Positions 58,301 to 64,000 of a stretch of DNA of 64,000 nucleotides are shown here, piece after piece. The DNA comes from Silurus meridionalis. Its lineage: Eukaryota; Chordata; Actinopteri; Siluriformes; Siluridae. Location: contig NC_060885.1 in assembly GCF_014805685.1 (NCBI RefSeq), positions 26,878,632-26,942,631 of the forward strand, given 5' to 3'. A program made the position numbers and the translations under genes. The notes beneath the pieces were generated by a model that searched no databases, was not told where the DNA came from, and saw only the letters and a list, made by a program, of their open reading frames with translations. Numbering within the stretch: position 1 is the stretch's first letter; every line of letters starts with the position of its first letter.

Positions 58301-59783
58301 TTAAAAAAAATATTATTTACAACCCTGAAAAATATTTAATTATCCTTCATCAGTCATCATTCACCCACTATTAGGAAAAATGAAAATTTAAATGTATTAC
58401 TATTATTGCTATTTAATATCATATATAAAAATAATTACATATAAATATAATGGATAAATTATAAGGGCTGTTAAAAAAAGCTTTTTAAAGATAAGTATGA
58501 AAAAAAATATTTATTTGACTTATCGGTTTCAACAAGTTATAGCTTTACCACAGCAATGTAGTTGGTCTCAACATGACTTTTTCTGTCTGTTTCTGTGTCC
58601 TCTCAGCTGCCTCTCTGTCGTTGAAGAGTTTTTTTGCAATGCCATCACTGCAGAAGCTTCCCGGTTACCGGCGAGTTGAACCTTTTTATATTCTTGTCTC
58701 TTTTTTTCCCCATGTAGTGGTGTTTTGTATCTAATCCTGCTTGTTGCGTTGTGTGTGTGTGTGTGTGTGTGTGTGATCTCTCAGGAGTAAGCTTTCATTT
58801 GCACAAGGAGTACCCAGTGACCCCATTGCCTTTGTTTATGCTTTCAAGGTACGATTTCTTTATATTGAATGTATTTATTAACTCTTGATTTGTGTGCACA
58901 GAGCACGAGTCCCAAATATGCATGAAAAAAGAATCTGAAATTCAGCCTCATCCCAATACACATCTAGAATTTCAGCTTTATCCCAGCAGCCACTCTGGTC
59001 ATGCTTTTTGCCAGTATTCCACTGTATCCATGTATGTGTCTTATGCACTTTTAGATTTCATCTGCTGTGTGTGTGTGTTTTTAGGCCTGGAACACAACCA
59101 GAGCCAAAGGAGAACTTAGAAGACCAAAAGTGGGTTTGTGTGCTCTGTATAAATATCTAGGGTGCAAGATGTATGGAAATACACTGATCAGGCATAACAT
59201 TATGACCAAAATCAATCAATTTCTTTCGGCTTCTCCCATTAGGGGTCGCCACAGCGGATCATCCGTATTCATGATCCTCGTGTTCAATTTGGCACATGGT
59301 TTTACGCTGGATGCCCTTCCTAACGCAATCCTCCCCATTTATCCGGGCTTAGGACCGGCACTGAGTGCACGGGTTGTGCCTTCCTAATGGCTGGGGTTGA
59401 CCACCTGCTTAATATTTTGTTGGTTCCATTTTTGCTGCCAAAACACTTCTAATTCGCTAAGCATTAACAGCATTAACAACTTTAACTTATTCGCAATTTG
59501 AGCTACAGGTTCTGTTAGATCGAATCACATGGACCAGCCTTCACTCCCCACATGCATCAGTGAGCCTCAGCCACCCATGACCTTGTCGCTGGGTCACCAA
59601 TAATCCTTCTTTAAAACACTTGAAAGATATTGTCCACTGCAGACCGGTAACGTCTCTCAAGAGCTGCAGTTTTGGAGATGCTCTGACCCAGTCGCCTAGC
59701 CATCACACATTGGCCCTCTGATCAAATTCATATACTTGCTCTTGTCTGCTTCTAACACGTCAACTTTGAGGACAAAATACATT

Positions 59784-59858
<75 letters not shown>

Positions 59859-62800
59859 ACAAAGAGATAATCATTATTTACTTTACCGAATCATAATGTT
59901 ATAATGTCATAATTTTTTGCCTGATTGGTGTATACAATTTATAGTAAAACTGAATAGAAATTGACCATGCATGCTGATTAAGAACAGGAAGTGTTGAACA
60001 AATATAGAAAGTAGGAAAACATACACATTGGAGGAAATTTATTTATTTATTTTTATTTATTTATTTAAAACTGAATTCTAATGTTAAATCACAGATACTG
60101 TGTTTGTATATATAAAGCAGTTAATTTGGAGTTTATATAAGGTTTTATTGTGTGTGTGTGTGTGTGTGTGTGTTCGTGTGTATATTTTTAGGATGAGCTG
60201 GATTGGGGCAAAGAGAACTGCATTCAGATCAAACGGATACGAGAGGTTACCAGTCTCTCATACATACAATGCATCCGGAAAATATTCACAACGCTTCACT
60301 TTTTCAACATTTTATGTTACAGCCTTATTCCAAAATGGATTGTATTTATTACTTTCCTCAAAGTTCTACAAGCAATACCCCCATAATGACCATAATGTGA
60401 ATAAGAAGTTTGTTTGAAATCTTGCAAATGTTTTAAGAAAATCACATGTGCACAAGTATTCACAGCCTATGCCATGACACTTAAAAATGAGCACAGGTAC
60501 ATCCTGTTTCCACTGATCATCCTTGAGATTTTTCTGCAAAATTGAATAGAGTCCACCTGTGGTGAATTCAGTTGATTGGACATGATTTGGAAAGGCACAC
60601 ACCTGTCTATATGAGGTCCCACAGTGTAATCAGGATTGTATCGAGGCACAGATCTGTGGAAGGGTACAGAATAATTTCTGCAGATTTGAAGGTCCCAGTG
60701 ATCACAATGTCCTTCACCTAACTTCAGCCTAACTGGGCGATCAGGGAGAAGGGCATTACTCAAGGAGGTGACCAAGAACCTGATGGTCACTCTAAAAGAG
60801 CTTCAGTGTTTCTCTGTGGAGAAAGAAGAACCGCCCAGAAAAACAACCATCTCTGCAGCACTCCACAATCAGGCCTGTATGGTTAAGTGGACAGACGGAA
60901 GCCATTCCTCTGTTACAGGCACATGACAGCCCACCTGGAGTTTGCCGAAAGGCACCTGAAAGACTCTCAGACTCTGAGAAACAAAGCTTGAACTCTTTGG
61001 CATGAATGCCAAGCGTCATGTCAGGAGGTAACCAGGCACTGCTTATCACTTGGCCAATACTATTCATGTTTTTCAACAGGAGTAACTGGGAGACTAGTCA
61101 GGATCTGGGGAAAGATGAATGCAGCAATGTACAGAGACCCCTTTGGCAAAAACCTGTTACAGAACACTCTGGACCTCAGACTGGTTCGTCTTCCACAAGG
61201 ATAACAGCCCGAAGCACACAGCCAAGATAACAAAGGAGTGACTATGGAACGACTCTGTGAATGTCCTTGAGTGGCCCAGCCAGAACCCAGACTTAAACCC
61301 GATTTGAACATCTCTGGAGAAATCTAAAAATGGCTGTGCACCAGCACTCCCTCACAACCTGATGGAGCTTGAAAGGTTCTTCAAAGAAGAATGGGAGAAA
61401 CCGCTCAAAAACAAATGTGCAATGTTTGAGCATCATAGTTAAAAAGACTTGAAGCAGTAATTGTGCCAAAGGTGCTTCAACAAATATTAAGCAAAGGCTG
61501 TGAATACTTATGTACATGTGATTTATTTACATTTATTTTCTGTTTGAAATCTTTGCTAATTTATATATAAAAAAAAAACACACTTCTTTCATGTTGTCAT
61601 TAGGGGGTATTGTTTGTAGAATTTTTAGGAAAAAAAGGAATTTAATCAATTTTGAAAAAAGGCTGTAACATAAAACATGGAAAAAGTGGAACGCTGTGAA
61701 TACTTTCATCTACACTGTAGATACATATAAACACATTCATATACCTTTTTACAAACACTTGATGCAGATTACTATCGTTTCTGGGGTGTGTGTGTGTTAC
61801 AGGTGGCTGAATTGTTTGAGGATCTGAAGAAACGAGTGTCTCAGTTCAACATGCACATCAATGAAAAGTCTTCTCCCACAGACTACACCAGCTTACACAC
61901 ACAGAAATTCATACTACAGGTAACTAACAACCACACACATGCATACATGGCAATAAAAAAGGCCAAGACATTAAATTATACATTGTTTTGTTTTTTTTTA
62001 TTAAAATTTTTGCACAAGCTATCAAAATAAAAGCAATAATATAATTTGTCGAGTTAAAATTATCACTCCCATCACCATGACGACAAAGTTGAGAGGAAAT
62101 AATTATTTAGGAGTAATTTCAGTCTGTGTTTTAGGTGGCCATCGCAGGAGCATTTTATCCAAATTACTTCCTCCAGGGAACAATAGACGAGGAGCTTGCC
62201 TCCAAGGACCTCCATGGAAATGACCCCAGGACCACCATAGTGGTATTCAGGCAGCTTTCATTCATCTGGGATAATGATAATGATAATAAAAATTACTAAT
62301 GATTTATATTTTTCTCAGGTGCGTAATATCCCTCCGTATGCGTTCCTCTACTATAAACAGCTCCAGTCTCTCTTCAGACAATGCGGTCAGGTCAAAACCA
62401 TCAACTTTGACTGCTCCCGGTACATCATTTTGTCTGTGTGTGTGTGCATGTGTGTGCGATGAACATTGATATGGGTATAAGTAATTTGTGTATGTGTTGG
62501 ATCAGGGCCTATGTAGAGTTCTACCGCTCGTCATTACGATGTTCTGGCGTTCTTCCAGAGGTCTCTCTGTCTCTGCTCCTCGCTCAGCAAAGACTTCCTC
62601 TACATCTCTACATTCATCCTGCTGAAGAGGTGGAGACTCAGGCAGGGGGGCAGAGTATCTCGCAACTCAGACACACACGGTACAAACACATTCACTTAGC
62701 AAAGAAGCAGCAATATCAGATGACCATCTCCGACTGTACTAATGTCTTTTTATGTCTGTCACTGTCTGTATTTCTCATTTGTGTTTTCTGTTTCGAACTC

Positions 62801-62931
62801 TTGTCTCTTTCTATCTCAGAGTGAATGTGGATTTTCAGAATCAGTCTGTGAGCCCAGTCGGAGCTCTGAGCAGTTCCATTGAGCCGGAAAAACTTCCATC
62901 TAACAAGGTCTTCATCGTCAATATCACAGAG
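52933..62931 (+). CDS. tdrd9: Tudor domain-containing protein 9 (DExH-box ATPase), partial at 3' end
   Basis: TDRD9 (Spindle-E homologue) is a germ-granule helicase of the piRNA pathway that represses transposons in the germ line. Coding exons: 52933-53066, 54218-54294, 54470-54513, 54705-54926, 55138-55260, 55369-55449, 55522-55686, 55873-55976, 56098-56217, 56470-56554, 56651-56708, 56809-56913, 57264-57361, 57446-57577, 57899-58058, 58607-58670, 58785-58848, 59085-59129, 60192-60245, 61803-61919, 62135-62242, 62319-62419, 62506-62679, 62820-62931. These give 849 aa in frame; human TDRD9 is 1382, so the tudor domain lies past the window. Walker A is GSTGSGKT (100-107), motif II is DEVH (199-202), motif III MSAT (231-234), and motif VI QRRGRAGR spans two exons. 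Later landmarks are SLIQNFDEME, VLVFLPGLAEIQYM and YKQLQSLFRQCGQVK. The intron after 58670 appears to start with GC. Confidence 0.96.
53395..53925. mobile_element. DNA transposon remnant (hAT-like) in tdrd9 intron 2
   Basis: It contains GAAACTATCGGCAAAATCCA, AGAGCGGCCTCTAGTGGTGA and, near the right end, TCGGTAAAATCCACTATCAG and TTGACCTCTA. It shares a block, inverted, with 39830-40560. Confidence 0.5.
55300..55335. repeat. (CA)n microsatellite in tdrd9
   Basis: Lies between coding exons 5 and 6, about 40 bp after the donor. Confidence 0.9.
56982..57210 (+). mobile_element. tRNA-Glu-like SINE with RTE-derived body, 18-bp target duplication
   Basis: The 229-bp element lies in tdrd9 between coding exons 12 and 13. 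The head (56985-57057) folds as a tRNA: A box TGGTCTGGTGG, an anticodon arm CAGCG/CGCTG with loop TTCCCAC, and a perfect B box GGTTCGATTCC (57037-57047). It resembles tRNA-Glu with CTC changed to CCC. The body GTGCCGGTCCCAAGCCCGGA is shared with RTE 5' regions, and the tail TGTGGCGACCCCTAACGGGA is shared with the end of the short element at 59215-59395. The identical 18-base repeats TTATCATCATCATCATCA at 56964-56981 and 57211-57228 flank it. Confidence 0.85.
59210..59395 (-). mobile_element. Short RTE-derived element: RTE 5' end joined to RTE-type 3' tail, no tRNA head
   Basis: On the minus strand it starts at the RTE 5' motif (CAGCCATTAGGAAGGCACAA) and the GCCGGTCCTAAGCCCGGATA block, then runs into TCCGCTGTGGCGACCCCTAA and GGGAGAAGCCGAAAGAAATT. 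TGACCA occurs on both sides as a possible short target duplication. It interrupts the Tc1-derived element just after its left end. Confidence 0.7.
59788..59854. repeat. (TA)33 microsatellite
   Basis: Perfect TA tract within the Tc1-derived element. Confidence 0.95.
60267..61717 (+). mobile_element. Tc1-like transposon, full length but inactivated
   Basis: A 1451-bp element flanked by TA (60265-60266 and 61718-61719) in tdrd9 between coding exons 19 and 20. Inverted ends of about 60 bp include TCACAACGCTTCACTTTTTC (left) and GAAAAAGTGGAACGCTGTGA (right). Transposase traces in several frames include KLELFGMNAKRHV, HKDNSPKHTAKITKE and VLEWPSQNPDLNP, i.e. the DD34E catalytic region, with stops and frameshifts. 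Confidence 0.85.
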
Positions 62932-63169
62932 GTGTCCAGTCTCCGTTTTTCATTTTAAAACTATTTAAAAATGTACTTTATTTTATTTTTGTTTATTTAA
63001 TAGTTGCATTTCTCGTGTCTAAATGTGGGTATGCTAACAGAATTTAAATTTTAAAATTAAGATTACATAACTTTACATTATTTCCATTTTATTTATTATC
63101 TGATTCTGAACGATGTTTTATTTTGGAAGATTACCGGATTCTCTCCGCCACATCTGTCTATGACTTACT

Positions 63170-63475
63170 CTTGATCCATGTGAAGATGCCTCGGTCACAT
63201 GTCTTACCCACGTCCGCTACCTTCTTAAAGTGGCTGCTCCGGTTACTAACTCATAATACATTACCGCTAATTTGAAACCCCCAAGCGAGCAAAATGAACA
63301 AAAAACAACACAGTGGATTTACATTTATTATTATATTTAGAAAAAGATTTTTATGACGGTTTTATCATATTTTGTTGTATTTGCCCGCTACACCTTAAAG
63401 GCCGGTCTGTGAAAATATTGTCCGACATAATACGGTACGTGGCGCAAAAAAGGTTGGGGACCACTGGTCTAGAAC
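63170..63475. mobile_element. hAT-type element end
   Basis: It terminates GGTTGGGGACCACTG, preceded by TACGTGGCGCAAAAAA. This is a well-known style of fish hAT end. A second, opposite end-like piece (CACTGGTTCCCAACCTCAAG) follows at 63475-63560. Both lie in the tdrd9 intron after 62931. Confidence 0.55.
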
Positions 63476-63559
63476 ACTGGTTCCCAACCTCAAGGTCATG
63501 ACCGCCACTAGGGTTCGCTAGAGATTTTCGAGGGGTCACCAAGGGCACGCTTGATGATT

Positions 63560-64000
63560 ATTATAATGAATTTTTAATTAAATCATTTTTTATTGATAAA
63601 ACAGCACGATAAATAATTCAATTTTAAAGATCATTCATGTATAAAGAGAGAGAAATTCCTTTGTGAACGTACAGACATAGCTGTAAAAAATAAAATAAAT
63701 AAATAAAAAGACGCAGCAAAGAGAAAATATGGCAAAACGCCAGGGAGAAGTGAAAATGAATGAAAACAAGGACTTATTTGGACAGTTATCTTGAATTTGG
63801 TTTTATTGAAGCAATGGACAAGATGAGCATTAAATGTGTAATGTCTCCAATCTACTGTATCCGTAGATACAGTATGCAGGCCCAGACTTTAACAATTAAA
63901 TAAGGGCTTAATACAATCTGGAATGCAAGAAAAGGCATGAAACAAATATGCAAATAGTTATTTTGCAATGGTTATTGTTGTTTTCACTGAGTTATGTTTT
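63560..64000. other. tdrd9 intron, right edge
   Basis: AT-rich DNA; no exon could be recognised. Confidence 0.4.

Larger units (their letters stand above)
59180..59932 (-). mobile_element. Internally deleted Tc1/mariner element carrying a nested RTE-derived element
   Basis: The ends are inverted repeats around TACACTGATCAGGCATAAC and TTGCCTGATTGGTGTA. The interior (59399-59770) reads on the minus strand like a Tc1 transposase N-terminus, as in the copy at 37118-37810. A (TA)n tract fills 59788-59854. It lies between tdrd9 coding exons 18 and 19. Confidence 0.7.

Overview
This window looks like vertebrate, most likely teleost fish, nuclear DNA. The genes are split into many short exons with GT-AG introns. 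Very long (TG)n, (TA)n and (TC)n microsatellites are dense. The interspersed repeats are typical of fish: L2/Maui, RTE, Rex1-like and L1-like LINEs, Tc1/mariner and hAT elements, and tRNA-derived SINEs. An otophysan (catfish-like) fish is my guess, but the sequence alone does not settle the species. Nothing suggests bacterial, phage or organelle DNA.

Layout, left to right. (1) About 800-2990, minus strand: the first three coding exons of mfsd2a, the sodium-dependent lysophosphatidylcholine transporter; the rest lies off the left edge. (2) About 3.2-18 kb: a gene-poor region of nested, decayed retrotransposons and DNA transposons. It holds two intact tRNA genes, tRNA-Asp(GTC) on minus and tRNA-Gly(GCC) on plus. 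(3) 18.0-22 kb, plus: an L-Myc-type gene (mycl) with E-box, E2F and TATA-like promoter sites, a non-coding first exon and two coding exons (361 aa). The neighbouring mfsd2a supports the L-Myc call, because MFSD2A and MYCL are neighbours in human. (4) 23.7-32.2 kb, plus: tacc3, 15 coding exons, 879 aa. (5) 33.2-51.7 kb, plus: kif15 (kinesin-12), 35 coding exons, 1361 aa. (6) 52.7 kb to the right edge, plus: tdrd9, 24 coding exons in view (849 aa), continuing past the window.

The gene models were spliced by hand. Every exon-exon phase in tacc3, kif15 and tdrd9 agrees, with no frameshift or internal stop, so all look functional. One tdrd9 intron appears to be GC-AG.

Functional themes. mycl, tacc3 and kif15 are proliferation genes; tacc3 and kif15 act at the mitotic spindle and lie head-to-tail about 1.2 kb apart, each with CHR/CDE-like or CCAAT cell-cycle promoter sequences. 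tdrd9 encodes the piRNA-pathway DExH helicase that silences transposons in the germ line, and its own introns are full of them. The most unusual structural points are microsatellites sitting exactly on splice sites (including a 121-bp TG tract between a branch-point-like CTAAC and the acceptor), a chimeric tRNA/RTE SINE with an 18-bp target-site duplication, and several nested transposon insertions.
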